NCBI GenBank assembly: GCA_032718475.1
Contig: JAUCBJ010007442.1
Coordinates: 1-64,000 of the forward strand
Source of the DNA: Nemertoderma westbladi
Taxonomy: Eukaryota > Xenacoelomorpha > Nemertodermatida > Nemertodermatidae
Direction of reading: 5' to 3'
Length of the DNA stretch: 64,000 nucleotides
Each line of letters opens with the position of its first letter. Position 1 is the stretch's first letter. The translations under genes and the position numbers were made by a program. Below the pieces are notes generated by a model. That model saw only the letters and a list, made by a program, of their open reading frames with translations. It was not told the origin of the DNA and ran no database searches. Positions 13,226 to 24,673 of the stretch are shown here, piece by piece.

Positions 13226-16200
13226 TTATACTTCCTTTTCACCAACAAGTAACTTATAGTCTAATAATTCCTTGGTTTCCTCGCCATTATCCTTTGATAC
13301 CACTGAGGAATTTTTATTTGTTGCTGTTGCATTAGTATAAGATGAGCCTCTCTTCTGGCTGCTGAATAACACAGTTTGTGTTGCAGATGAACGTCTGCGT
13401 GAAAGCGTAGTAAATAAATGTTCACTTTCTAATTTAAATAAAGATCGCCATGTCTTTTGAATTTCCTTATCCTTGCTTAGAAGACAATGGAAGGTAAATA
13501 GAAAGAAGCCCTGTGTGCTATTGAGAATGATAAATATATATGAAGCAATAAGATGCCCCGGACCAATTTGAAGAAATCCCAGAATCCAGGTGATTCCTAA
13601 TATAACCATCAGAGAAACGGTGCTTTTGAATTTGACTAAAATAGTTACCTTGTCTTTACTCCTTGTTATTTCGCTTCTGTCATAACAAAAAAGAACCCTC
13701 ATAACAAAAGCAAAAACAACAGTGTTTGCAATGATAGCTAAACCAATAGGAGCCACTAATGACCAATAATAGGTTGATCCAACAACCCAACAAATGCTTC
13801 CTTTTCCAATCCCAACCAGCTTATAATTACCAACATCAACAGAAACAGCAATTATACAAATAAGTGCTGGAATACCCCAGGCAACGGCTGTTGATTTCCA
13901 TATGGAGTTTGATGATGGTTGCTCCAAAGACTGTACTACGCAAATATTATATAATTTGAGAGCATCCACAAACATCCAACACCAAGTAACTAAGAGAAAG
14001 TAATGGCTGAGAACTCCAAGTGTACTGCATAAATATGCATTGACATGAGCAAGGATTCCACTCAACAGAAACATGATCAGAAACAACAGCAAGGAGATAC
14101 ACAAATTCAAATGAATTTTATTATTTGTCTTTTGCAACAGTTTCTTATGCTTTCTAAATATGCAAATAAATAGAGTCAATCCTATAATAGACAATGTTGT
14201 TCCAATAATAGATAATATTTGTTGAGCTTTATCATGTTCAGGGGAAATATATGATTGAGAAAGATAATTGTGCACATCCAAAAGTAGAGCAAAATTTGTA
14301 AGATGGGTGCATTCACACTCGGTGTAATTATAATGGGTTTCTTTCACCGAACAACCCTCTGTTGACCACATATCAATTGATGAGTTCCAAAAGGCGCATT
14401 TCATAAGAAGGTCTGATTTGGTGGAATCGTGTTGATGCTGCAATGTGAATGTTATTGGATTTGATTTGGAAATGGAAAGTTCAATCTCAAGATTTACTTT
14501 GATAGACAATATTGCAGAAGTTACATTATCAGAATTATTATTGTTAGTACCAAAGAAGGCAGCTGAATCATACATAATTAAGCCTATTATGGCACCAGTT
14601 GTCATGGTTTCAGGAAACGCCCCATGTGGAATACTTACTTTAACTTTCCTGGTATCTTTTGTGTATTTGTTGTTCTTAATTTCATCTAAAACAAATCCAT
14701 TTTTCTTCAATTCATGGGATGTTAATTTATATCTTGCTAATATTATATTATCTGTAAACACTGTTTGATTTGTACGATTTGGTATATCTAGAATAGATAA
14801 ATCTTCTAGAGATTTCACCACTTCTTGAATTAGGCTTATGTTTATAGACTTAGCTTTATCAACAAGAATACTGGATATATTAATAATGCCTTCAATAACC
14901 TTGGGATCTGATGAAGCTTGGATTGTTAATTTCTTTACCATTTTGGCAGCTTTTTCTATTACTGTTTTATTGTTTGTACTTGCTGCTTCACTTATAGTAA
15001 CATTAGCTATTTTAACTGCATTGCCAGAGTTGATAATAATATCAGTGTCTATGCCACAACCAATATCAATTACATCTTCCCATTTGGTAGATTCACTGCA
15101 TCGTCTAGTGACGGTTATAGAGTCATTAAAAGCACATTTTGTCGAGCTTACATCACCGCTTGTGGTTTTAGACCAAAGATAACCACCACTCTGCTCTGGG
15201 GAACAATAACAATTAGTAATGTTTGGAGAATCCCACCCCCATGTCATATTATGTATTCCACAGTTTCGATAAACTTTACCACCTGAATTGCCTCCATTTG
15301 CATTGCATGGTAACTCGGCTGTGGTATTAACTTCTGTTTCTTGCCACTTATAATTATATTGATCAATCTCAAATGGGCAGGAACAAGTCTTTAAACCCAA
15401 CCAACGTCCATCAATACATGTCCGTATAGCGCACATATAATGTTTTGATGTGCACAATTGAGATATATAAGCTTCCGAGCTTGCAGTATTCCACATAAAG
15501 TTGCCATTGCAAACCTCTCGGGAAGCATCTTGATTAGAACATATCTTACTGATATATAGATATGTCTCAATATTACTAATTATTTGTTCCTTTAATATCC
15601 ATTCACAATCAGAATTTTGATCATAGCGAGATGTCAAATTTAAATCACAAACATCTATATAGTTTGCGTTATTGTTTATACTTACAATAAGTAAGTCAAG
15701 TGATGGTAATTTAACAGTAGACTTGATGACAGTGTTAATGTCAGCCCCATTCAGTGAATTACCTTGTAGTTTTAGTGTCTTTAATTTTCTCAGTTTTACT
15801 GGAATGCTGATGTTTCTTAATCTATTGTAACTGAGGTCGAGTGTCTCTATATTTGGGAACTTTTGTAGGTTAACTTTTTTTAAGGATTTAAACTTGTTTT
15901 GTTGAAGTTGAAGATGTTTCAATGAGTTAAATTGATTGGTGGAATCTTCGACCATAGTAATTTCATTGTTGCCGAGATTCAAGTCTACCAGATTGGTAAG
16001 TGCATCAAAGGCATTTGGAAGAACCTCTTTCCAATAACAATGGCTTAGGTTTAATTCCAGGAGCTGAGTAAATGTTTCAAAATCATTTTCAAACAAAGGG
16101 GATTTCTTATCTGCGAATGCATTGCCTAGTGAAATTGTGAGATTCGTTACAGAGGGTGATATCATGATAGTTGATTTCAAACCCAGCTGTAGAAATTTGC

Positions 16201-16357
16201 AAACAGTATATATGCCAATTTCACAACATTTATTCATACCGCCAACATCTTCCTGGTCCTCACAGTGTTCCACTGTTGTCACAGATCTCGCTGAATATAT
16301 ACAAATACAAAGAAACCAAATAGTAACAACCATATTCATTTTAAAATAAGAGTTCAT
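13226..16357 (-). CDS. Adhesion G-protein-coupled receptor with leucine-rich repeats
   Basis: A 1043-residue reading frame with no intron. Domain order: signal peptide (about 1-25); leucine-rich repeats (about 95-205, with repeated LxxLxLxxN patterns); Cys-rich region with two hormone-receptor-like segments (about 300-435); GAIN domain (about 445-690) ending in a GPS motif with Cys654, Cys669, Cys681, Cys683 and the cleavage-type tripeptide HLT at 685-687; seven membrane segments (about 712-960); a Ser/Thr-rich cytoplasmic tail. In this family the GPS self-cleaves between Leu and Thr and the N-terminal fragment stays attached to the membrane part. The motif looks intact, so cleavage is expected; that is inference. 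The start at 16357 gives a good signal peptide; Met7 or Met9 would also serve. There are many N-glycosylation sequons outside the membrane. The ligand is unknown. LRRs recall the GPR124/125 type, but orthology cannot be assigned. The lack of introns is unusual for the family and suggests a retrocopy lineage or lineage-specific expansion. Confidence 0.9.
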   Translation of the reverse strand: MNSYFKMNMVVTIWFLCICIYSARSVTTVEHCEDQEDVGGMNKCCEIGIYTVCKFLQLGLKSTIMISPSVTNLTISLGNAFADKKSPLFENDFETFTQLLELNLSHCYWKEVLPNAFDALTNLVDLNLGNNEITMVEDSTNQFNSLKHLQLQQNKFKSLKKVNLQKFPNIETLDLSYNRLRNISIPVKLRKLKTLKLQGNSLNGADINTVIKSTVKLPSLDLLIVSINNNANYIDVCDLNLTSRYDQNSDCEWILKEQIISNIETYLYISKICSNQDASREVCNGNFMWNTASSEAYISQLCTSKHYMCAIRTCIDGRWLGLKTCSCPFEIDQYNYKWQETEVNTTAELPCNANGGNSGGKVYRNCGIHNMTWGWDSPNITNCYCSPEQSGGYLWSKTTSGDVSSTKCAFNDSITVTRRCSESTKWEDVIDIGCGIDTDIIINSGNAVKIANVTISEAASTNNKTVIEKAAKMVKKLTIQASSDPKVIEGIINISSILVDKAKSINISLIQEVVKSLEDLSILDIPNRTNQTVFTDNIILARYKLTSHELKKNGFVLDEIKNNKYTKDTRKVKVSIPHGAFPETMTTGAIIGLIMYDSAAFFGTNNNNSDNVTSAILSIKVNLEIELSISKSNPITFTLQHQHDSTKSDLLMKCAFWNSSIDMWSTEGCSVKETHYNYTECECTHLTNFALLLDVHNYLSQSYISPEHDKAQQILSIIGTTLSIIGLTLFICIFRKHKKLLQKTNNKIHLNLCISLLLFLIMFLLSGILAHVNAYLCSTLGVLSHYFLLVTWCWMFVDALKLYNICVVQSLEQPSSNSIWKSTAVAWGIPALICIIAVSVDVGNYKLVGIGKGSICWVVGSTYYWSLVAPIGLAIIANTVVFAFVMRVLFCYDRSEITRSKDKVTILVKFKSTVSLMVILGITWILGFLQIGPGHLIASYIFIILNSTQGFFLFTFHCLLSKDKEIQKTWRSLFKLESEHLFTTLSRRRSSATQTVLFSSQKRGSSYTNATATNKNSSVVSKDNGEETKELLDYKLLVGEKEV

Positions 16358-16429
16358 AATTTATACCACTAATAAAATATGTTATTAAAGCTTACGAAAT
16401 ATGTTGTAAGGGCAGATTCACAAAGAGGA

Positions 16430-16643
16430 GAATAAGAGTTACCTACAGTGTATGCATGTAGATGTTGTAGCACTATAAGTTAGTTATGTAATAGTTACCT
16501 ACAGTGTATGTACGTACATGTACGATAAGCCGGCACAGCATTCATAAAAATGCAGCATGCCGATCCTAGTAGTAGTACGTACATGTAATAGTTATCTACA
16601 GTGTATGTACATACATGCAGTATCACTATTAGTTAGTTATGTA
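16430..16643. repeat. Left edge of the TGTACGTACA satellite
   Basis: A few diverged monomers of the satellite that dominates 19349-34573, with pieces such as GTTACCTACAGTGTATG and ATAAGTTAGTTATGTAATAG. They are separated from the main array by the LINE at 16644-19339, so the array was there before that insertion. Confidence 0.85.
16533..16577 (+). mobile_element. Very short LINE 3' end
   Basis: About 45 bp with ATAAAAATGCAG, CATGCCGATCC and the tail TAGTAGTAGTA. It matches the last bases of the LINE at 16644-19339 but in the opposite orientation. It is either an extremely 5'-truncated insertion or a rearranged tail. The two tails face each other across about 65 bp of satellite. Confidence 0.7.
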
Positions 16644-19339
16644 ATACTACTACTAGGACCGGCATGCTGCATTGCAGCTGCATTTTTAGGAATGCTTGTC
16701 AACAAAATTGCACCGCCACAACTCCCTATCACCCATGACATTTGCTAGATCATTCGCATCTTTAAGGCCAGTGTCCTTTAAGATGCGTCTCAAGAAAGTC
16801 ATGGGCTGTCCACCATGCTTATTCACTCCATGAGGCTGCCAAAGTACAAGATTATGCACTGGCTGGTCCTAACGGCGAAAACAATGTCCTGCAAAGCGGA
16901 GGCGATTTTGTTCTTGTGTCAAGCTTGGGGGAACCAATGAGACACCTCCAATGTTATATAGTGTCTGGTTGGAGATGTGTGCATTGTACTTGACACAATG
17001 AACCCGGCGTAGCATTCTTGAAAAATTCTCGGTACATGTCTACTATGATGGGATAGATGAGCTTTAAACACTCAGGTATTTTAAAGACCTCAGGGGGAAC
17101 ACCATCTACTCCACTGGCACGATTGGTCTTAATGCTCTTTGCAGCAGCCTTCACTTCTGCAAAGGAGATATCGCCAATGGGAATATCTGGGAGTACAGAC
17201 TCAGACACTTTTACTTCTATAAAGTTATCTGGCAATACCCTGTCATTATTGAGGAGCTTTTCAAAGTGGGCTTTCCAACCATTGAGGCGATCGGCTGGTG
17301 ATTCAGCCTTAACCTTGGTGGTTGGTTGGCTTTTCCGCCCAGTAAGCAGATTGATCGATTTCCATGCCTGGGATGATTGCCTGCTGTCGTCAGCATCATT
17401 GATGGCATCAACCTGTTGGTTTATGAGCTCCTGTAGATTAACAGAGTACTGTCTGTTCAGGGACCTAGATGCAGCCTTAACTGCATTCTTGGCCGCTAAA
17501 GTCTGTTTGAGTCGGGACTCTTTCTGCGCCTTATGAAGGTCGTTTCGGCACTTTTGAATTTTGTTGTCAGTCCAGGGGGCCCTTTTCCTGTTTCGAGGGT
17601 ATACAGGAACTGTTTCTGCAGCTGCTAACTTAACTGCTTCTGTAAAGGCAGTATAGCCCTCACAGTGATCTGCCGCCTCAGAGGCAAGAGCCTCATACCT
17701 ATTACTCAGCTGTAGTGTGAAGCTGGATCTCACACTTGGCTGTTGCAACAGAGAAGACCAGTCATGCCGCGGCAAGGCAGATTTCGTTGTTCTGCTAGCA
17801 CGCAGACTGAGTCTTACCTTGGCCAGAATAAGGCGGTGGTCACTGGAGAAGGGTCGAATTGTAAATGCATTACAGTCGTGTATAGAGCTCCTGTATTTCC
17901 TACGAAACAAAATATGGTCTATCTGGGACTTGTGACCACTGGGTCCACTATGAGTCCATAGCTTTCCAGTTCGCTTCTTGAACTGGGTTCCAGCCGAAAA
18001 CAATCCATTTCCAGAGATAAAATCCTGAAGATGGACAGAATTTCGGTTAACACTATTGCTATAGACCCAGGGCGATGTAGGTGATTGATGCAGACTTGCA
18101 TTAAAGTCCCCCAGGAATGTTAAGAATGCATGCTGATCCACTCCACCAGTAGCTGCTTGTAGATTGTGGTAGAAATTTTCCACCTCCTCTACAGGGGCAA
18201 CACTAGTTGGAGAGTAGCACACAATCAGAACCACCTTAGGAAACTTCTTAGCCAGTCTTCCAGAACATGAGAAGTGGCAACGGATGATGCAGTTAGAGAT
18301 TTGGTCTATTTTGTCCAATGCTGCATGTGCAGTTGGATTCATCAATAGACCAATTCCACCATTGCCACTATTATATGCTGAAGCGAGGGCGAGTCGCCAA
18401 CCGCCCCCCATGTCCTTAATCACAACCTCATCAGTCTGTCCAGTCTGCATTCGGTGCTCTTGAACACCCACTGCGCTAAGAGAAAGCTTATCTGCCAAGG
18501 CAGTCAGCTCACCTTGTCGCATTGGGGACCCGAGTGTTAAGGGGTTTACTGAGGCTAGTCTAGTGACTTGCCTCAGATTCACCAATGGCTTTGTTGGTCG
18601 GGGTGGAACATGAGAGTAGCCTCCAACTCCAGAATCCCTCTCCCCATCACAATCTGGCCTCCCTGGTGACCCAGGGTTTGGGCCAGAAAGGTCATCAGGA
18701 AAGGGACTCAAAGAATTGTTGGCTGCTCTCTCTCCAGTAGGGGGTGAGACAGGCAGCCGGTCAGGAGTTAACTGACGCCTGTGCGGCCGATTGTGTCCGG
18801 TAATTCCACTGGCCTCTAGTGGCCGGACCTCCGCATTGCTAATGTAATCCATAGTGGGGGTTGGGGGGTGCTTTTTTGCCGAGTCAGCTCTCGGGGCAAA
18901 TACCACACCCTGGTTTGCCATTCCACAGGGTGGGTGTCGCAATGGAGTCAGATATGAGGCCCATCACCCATATCTACTCTGGCGCACATGACCCACCATT
19001 GGCTGTTGCAGCTCATCTGCTGTGTCATGCCCTGTACCCTTGCTGCCAGGTGCAGGTCGCAGTGAAGTGCTCTCAGAGTGGACATGAGAACACTCTACTC
19101 CTGACCAGCCATTGGTAGATCACCATCTGCCTGGTCAGGCCATTTACCCCTGCAGCCAAGTATATGGGTCCTTAATCCAGGACCAAGGGCGTCCTTATCC
19201 CAGAACGAAGGGGGTCCTAGTTACAGGACCAGATTTGCCCTAGTAAGAGGGTCTATGCAGCTACAGGTGGCACCTCCTTTATGCTGCATGGAGGTGGCAA
19301 GTTTTCTTGATCAATGACCTAGAATACCTGACCTGACAA
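16644..19339 (-). mobile_element. LINE with 5' end and tail but RT core deleted
   Basis: A non-LTR retrotransposon inserted in the satellite. The 3' side ends in GGTCCTAGTAGTAGT at 16644. The 5' side extends about 400 bp beyond the ORF start, to 19339. The candidate target duplication AGTTATGTA (16635-16643 and 19340-19348) is also a satellite word, so it is weaker evidence than usual. The ORF at 18942-16954 carries the endonuclease and the start of the RT. At about 17018-17022 it jumps to the C-terminal segment of the same protein (GLRFAGHC-like and LWQPHG-like motifs in another frame, 16745-17018). The RT catalytic core is absent, so the copy could only have moved before the deletion. Confidence 0.88.
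16954..18942 (-). pseudogene. LINE endonuclease/RT reading frame, internally deleted
   Basis: 662 residues. Residues 1-110 are Pro/Gly-rich without a recognised domain. Residues about 125-385 form an exonuclease-endonuclease-phosphatase (APE-type) domain with the expected landmarks: QEH including Glu162, GDFN at 278-281, and SDH at 367-369. This enzyme nicks target DNA to prime reverse transcription. A linker follows, then the first RT block (ASGVDGVPPEVFK, about residues 610-622). After about residue 640 the frame enters sequence normally found near the C terminus, in the wrong frame, and stops. An intact element of this type would be several hundred residues longer and contain the YADD/FADD box. 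Parts of the opposite strand are open by chance only. Confidence 0.88.
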
Positions 19340-19348
19340 AGTTATGTA

Positions 19349-22300
19349 GTTATGCAATAGTTACTTACAGTGTATGTACGTACATGTAATAGTTATCTAC
19401 AGTGTATGTACGTACATGTTGTACGTACATGTTGTAGCACTATTAGTTAGTTATGTAATAGTTATCTACAGTGTATGTACGTACATGTAATAGTTATCTA
19501 CAGTGTATGTACGTACATGCTGTAGCACTATAAGTTAGTTATGTAATAGTTACCTACAGTGTATGTACGTACATGTAATAGTTATCTACAGTGTATGTAC
19601 GTACATGTAATAGTTATCTACAGTGTATGTACGTACATGCTGTAGCACTATTAGTTAGTTATGTAATAGTTATCTACAGTGTATGTACGTACATGTTGTA
19701 CGTACATGTTGTAGCACTATTAGTTAGTTATGTAATAGTTATCTACAGTGTATGTACGTACATGTAATAGTTATCTACAGTGTATGTACGTACATGCTGT
19801 AGCACTATAAGTTAGTTATGTAATAGTTATCTACACTGTATGTACGTACATGTAATAGTTACCTACAGTGTATGTACGTATATGTAATAGTTATCTACAG
19901 TGTATGTACGTACATGTAATAGTTATCTACAGTGTATGTACGTACATGTAATAGTTACTTACAGTGTATGTACGTACATGTTGTAGCACTATAAGTTAGT
20001 TATGTAATAGTTACCTACAGTGTATGTACGTACATGTAATAGTTACCTACAGTGTATGTACGTACAAGCTGTAGCACTATAAGTTAGTTATGTAATAGTT
20101 ATCTACAGTGTATGTACGTACATGTAATAGTTACCTACAGTGTATGTACGTATATGTAATAGTTATCTACAGTGTATGTACGTACATGTAATAGTTACCT
20201 ACAGTGTATGCATGTACATGTTGTAGCAATATAAGTTAGTTATGTAATAGTTATCTACAGTGTATGTACGTACATGTAATAGTTACCTACAGTGTATGTA
20301 CGTACATGTAATAGTTACCTACAGTGTATGCATGTACATGTTGTAGCAATATAAGTTAGTTATGTAATAGTTATCTACAGTGTATGTACGTACATGTAAT
20401 AGTTACCTACAGTGTATGTACGTACATGTAATAGTTACCTACAGTGTAGTATGTACGTACATGCTGTAGCACTATAAGTTAGTTATGTAATAGTTACCTA
20501 CAGTGTATGTACGTACATGTAATAGTAACCTATAGTGTATATACGTACAAGCTGTAGCACTATAAGTTAGTTATGTAATAGTTATATACAGTGTATGTAC
20601 GTACATGTAATAGTTATCTACAGTGTATGTACGTACATGCAGTATCACTATTAGTTAGTTATGTAATAGTTATCTACAGTGTATGTACATACATGTAATA
20701 GTTACCTACAGTGTATGTACGTACATGTAATAGTAACCTATAGTGTATATACGTACAAGCTGTAGCACTATAAGTTAGTTATGTAATAGTTATCTACAGT
20801 GTATGTACGTACATATAATAGTTACCTACAGTGTATGTACGTACATGCAGTATCACTATTAGTTAGTTATGTAATAGTTACCTACAGTGTATGTACGTAC
20901 ATGTAATAGTTATCTACAGTGTATGTACGTACATGCAGTATCACTATTAGTTAGTTATGTAATAGTTATCTACAGTGTATGTACGTACATGTAATAGTTA
21001 CCTACAGTGTATGTACGTACATGCAGTATCACTATTAGTTAGTTATGTAATAGTTACCTACAGTGTATGTACGTACATGTAATAGTTATCTACAGTGTAT
21101 GTACGTACATGTAATAGTTATCTACAGTGTATGTACGTACATGCAGTATCACTATTAGTTAGTTATGTAATAGTTACCTACAGTGTATGTACGTACATGT
21201 AATAGTTATCTACAGTGTATGTACGTACATGTAATAGTTATCTACAGTGTATGTACGTACATGCAGTATCACTATTAGTTAGTTATGTAATAGTTATCTA
21301 CAGTGTATGTACGTACATGTAATAGTTACCTACAGTGTATGTACGTACATGCAGTATCACTATTAGTTAGTTATGTAATAGTTACCTACAGTGTATGTAC
21401 GTACATGTAATAGTTATCTACAGTGTATGTACGTACATGCAGTATCACTATTAGTTAGTTATGTAATAGTTGCCTACAGTGTATGTACGTACATGTAATA
21501 GTTATCTACAGTGTATGTACGTACATGCAGTATCACTATTAGTTAGTTATGTAATAGTTACCTACAGTGTATGTACGTACATGTAATAGTTATCTACAGT
21601 GTATGTACGTACATGCAGTATCACTATTAGTTAGTTATGTAATAGTTATCTACAGTGTATGTACGTACATGTAATAGTTACCTACAGTGTATTTACGTAC
21701 ATGTAATAGTTATCTACAGTGTATGTACGTACATGCAGTATCACTATTAGTTAGTTATGTAATAAACACCTACAGTGTATGTACGTACATGCAGTATCAC
21801 TATTAGTTAGTTATGTAATAAACACCTACAGTGTATGTACGTACATGTAATAGTTATCTACAGTGTATGTACGTACATGTAATAGTTATCTACAGTGTAG
21901 TATGTACGTACAAGCTGTAGCACTATAAGTTAGTAATTTAATAGTTACCTACAGTGTATGTACGTACATGTAATAGTTACCTACAGTGTATGTACGTACA
22001 TGTAATAGTTACCTACAGTGTATGTACGTACATGTAATAGTTATCTACAGTGGATGTACGTACAAGCTGTATCACTATTAGTTAGTTATGTAATAGTTAT
22101 CTACAGTGTATGTACGTACATGTAATAGTTATCTACTGTGTATGTACGCACATGCTGTAGCACTATAAGTTAGTTATGTAATAGTTACCTACAGTGTATG
22201 TACGTACAAGCTGTAGCACTATAAGTTAGTTATGTAATAGTTACCTACAGTGTATGTACGTACAAGCTGTAGCACTATAAGTTAGTTATGTAATAGTTAT

Positions 22301-24673
22301 ATACAGTGTATGTACGTACATGTAATAGTTATCTACAGTGTATGTACGTACATGCAGTATCACTATTAGTTAGTTATGTAATAGTTATCTACAGTGTATG
22401 TACATACATGTAATAGTTACCTACAGTGTATGTACGTACATGTAATAGTAACCTATAGTGTATATACGTACAAGCTGTAGCACTATAAGTTAGTTATGTA
22501 ATAGTTATCTACAGTGTATGTACGTACATATAATAGTTACCTACAGTGTATGTACGTACATGCAGTATCACTATTAGTTAGTTATGTAATAGTTACCTAC
22601 AGTGTATGTACGTACATGTAATAGTTATCTACAGTGTATGTACGTACATGCAGTATCACTATTAGTTAGTTATGTAATAGTTATCTACAGTGTATGTACG
22701 TACATGTAATAGTTACCTACAGTGTATGTACGTACATGCAGTATCACTATTAGTTAGTTATGTAATAGTTACCTACAGTGTATGTACGTACATGTAATAG
22801 TTATCTACAGTGTATGTACGTACATGTAATAGTTATCTACAGTGTATGTACGTACATGCAGTATCACTATTAGTTAGTTATGTAATAGTTACCTACAGTG
22901 TATGTACGTACATGTAATAGTTATCTACAGTGTATGTACGTACATGTAATAGTTATCTACAGTGTATGTACGTACATGCAGTATCACTATTAGTTAGTTA
23001 TGTAATAGTTATCTACAGTGTATGTACGTACATGTAATAGTTACCTACAGTGTATGTACGTACATGCAGTATCACTATTAGTTAGTTATGTAATAGTTAC
23101 CTACAGTGTATGTACGTACATGTAATAGTTATCTACAGTGTATGTACGTACATGCAGTATCACTATTAGTTAGTTATGTAATAGTTGCCTACAGTGTATG
23201 TACGTACATGTAATAGTTATCTACAGTGTATGTACGTACATGCAGTATCACTATTAGTTAGTTATGTAATAGTTACCTACAGTGTATGTACGTACATGTA
23301 ATAGTTATCTACAGTGTATGTACGTACATGCAGTATCACTATTAGTTAGTTATGTAATAGTTATCTACAGTGTATGTACGTACATGTAATAGTTACCTAC
23401 AGTGTATTTACGTACATGTAATAGTTATCTACAGTGTATGTACGTACATGCAGTATCACTATTAGTTAGTTATGTAATAAACACCTACAGTGTATGTACG
23501 TACATGCAGTATCACTATTAGTTAGTTATGTAATAAACACCTACAGTGTATGTACGTACATGTAATAGTTATCTACAGTGTATGTACGTACATGTAATAG
23601 TTATCTACAGTGTAGTATGTACGTACAAGCTGTAGCACTATAAGTTAGTAATTTAATAGTTACCTACAGTGTATGTACGTACATGTAATAGTTACCTACA
23701 GTGTATGTACGTACATGTAATAGTTACCTACAGTGTATGTACGTACATGTAATAGTTATCTACAGTGGATGTACGTACAAGCTGTATCACTATTAGTTAG
23801 TTATGTAATAGTTATCTACAGTGTATGTACGTACATGTAATAGTTATCTACTGTGTATGTACGCACATGCTGTAGCACTATAAGTTAGTTATGTAATAGT
23901 TACCTACAGTGTATGTACGTACAAGCTGTAGCACTATAAGTTAGTTATGTAATAGTTACCTACAGTGTATGTACGTACAAGCTGTAGCACTATAAGTTGG
24001 TTATGTAATAGTTACCTACAGTGTATGTACGTACATGTAATAGTTATCTACAGTGTAGTATGTACGTACATGTAATAGTTATCTACAGTGTATGTACGTA
24101 CATGTAATAGTTATCTACAGTGTAGTATGTACGTACATGTAATAGTTATCTACAGTGTATGTACGTACATGTAATAGTTATCTACAGTGTATGTACGTAC
24201 AAGCTGTAGCACTATAAGTTAGTTATGTAATAGTTACCTACAGTGTATGTACGTACATGTAATAGTTATCTACAGTGTATGTACGTACATGTAATAGTTA
24301 TCTACAGTGTAGTATGTACGTACAAGCTGTAGCACTATAAGTTAGTAATTTAATAGTTACCTACAGTGTATGTACGTACATGTAATAGTTACCTACAGTG
24401 TATGTACGTACATGTAATAGTTACCTACAGTGTATGTACGTACATGTAATAGTTATCTACAGTGGATGTACGTACAAGCTGTAGCAATATAAGTTAGTTA
24501 TGTAATAGTTACCTACAGTGTATGTACGTACAAGCTGTAGCACTATAAGTTAGTTATGTAATAGTTACCTACAGTGTATGTACGTACATGTAATAGTTAT
24601 CTACAGTGTAGTATGTACGTACATGTAATAGTTATCTACAGTGTATGTAGGTACATGTAATAGTTATCTACAG
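19349..24673. repeat. Modular 32/56-bp satellite, first block
   Basis: The basic monomer is about 32 bp: GTTA(C/T)CTACAGTGTATG then TACGTACATGTAATA. It contains the 10-bp palindrome TGTACGTACA. A longer module of about 56 bp replaces CATGTAATA with either CATGCAGTATCACTATTAG or CAAGCTGTAGCACTATAAG, followed by TTAGTTATGTAATA. Short and long modules alternate in recurring patterns (see the higher-order repeats). There is no coding potential. The palindromic core could form hairpins; any role is unknown. Confidence 0.96.
20581..24010. repeat. 1715-bp higher-order repeat, two copies
   Basis: Rare variants recur exactly 1715 bp apart: GTTATATACAG at 20581 and 22296, and GTTGCCTACAG at 21469 and 23184. 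TTTACGTACATG, the paired AATAAACACC variants and GTGGATGTACG recur in the same order. Copy 1 spans about 20581-22295 and copy 2 about 22296-24010, where the pattern breaks. Confidence 0.9.

Noticed and set aside
14445-15182. Plus-strand frames of 107 and 114 codons
   Set aside because: They are antisense to the well-supported adhesion GPCR and resemble nothing known.
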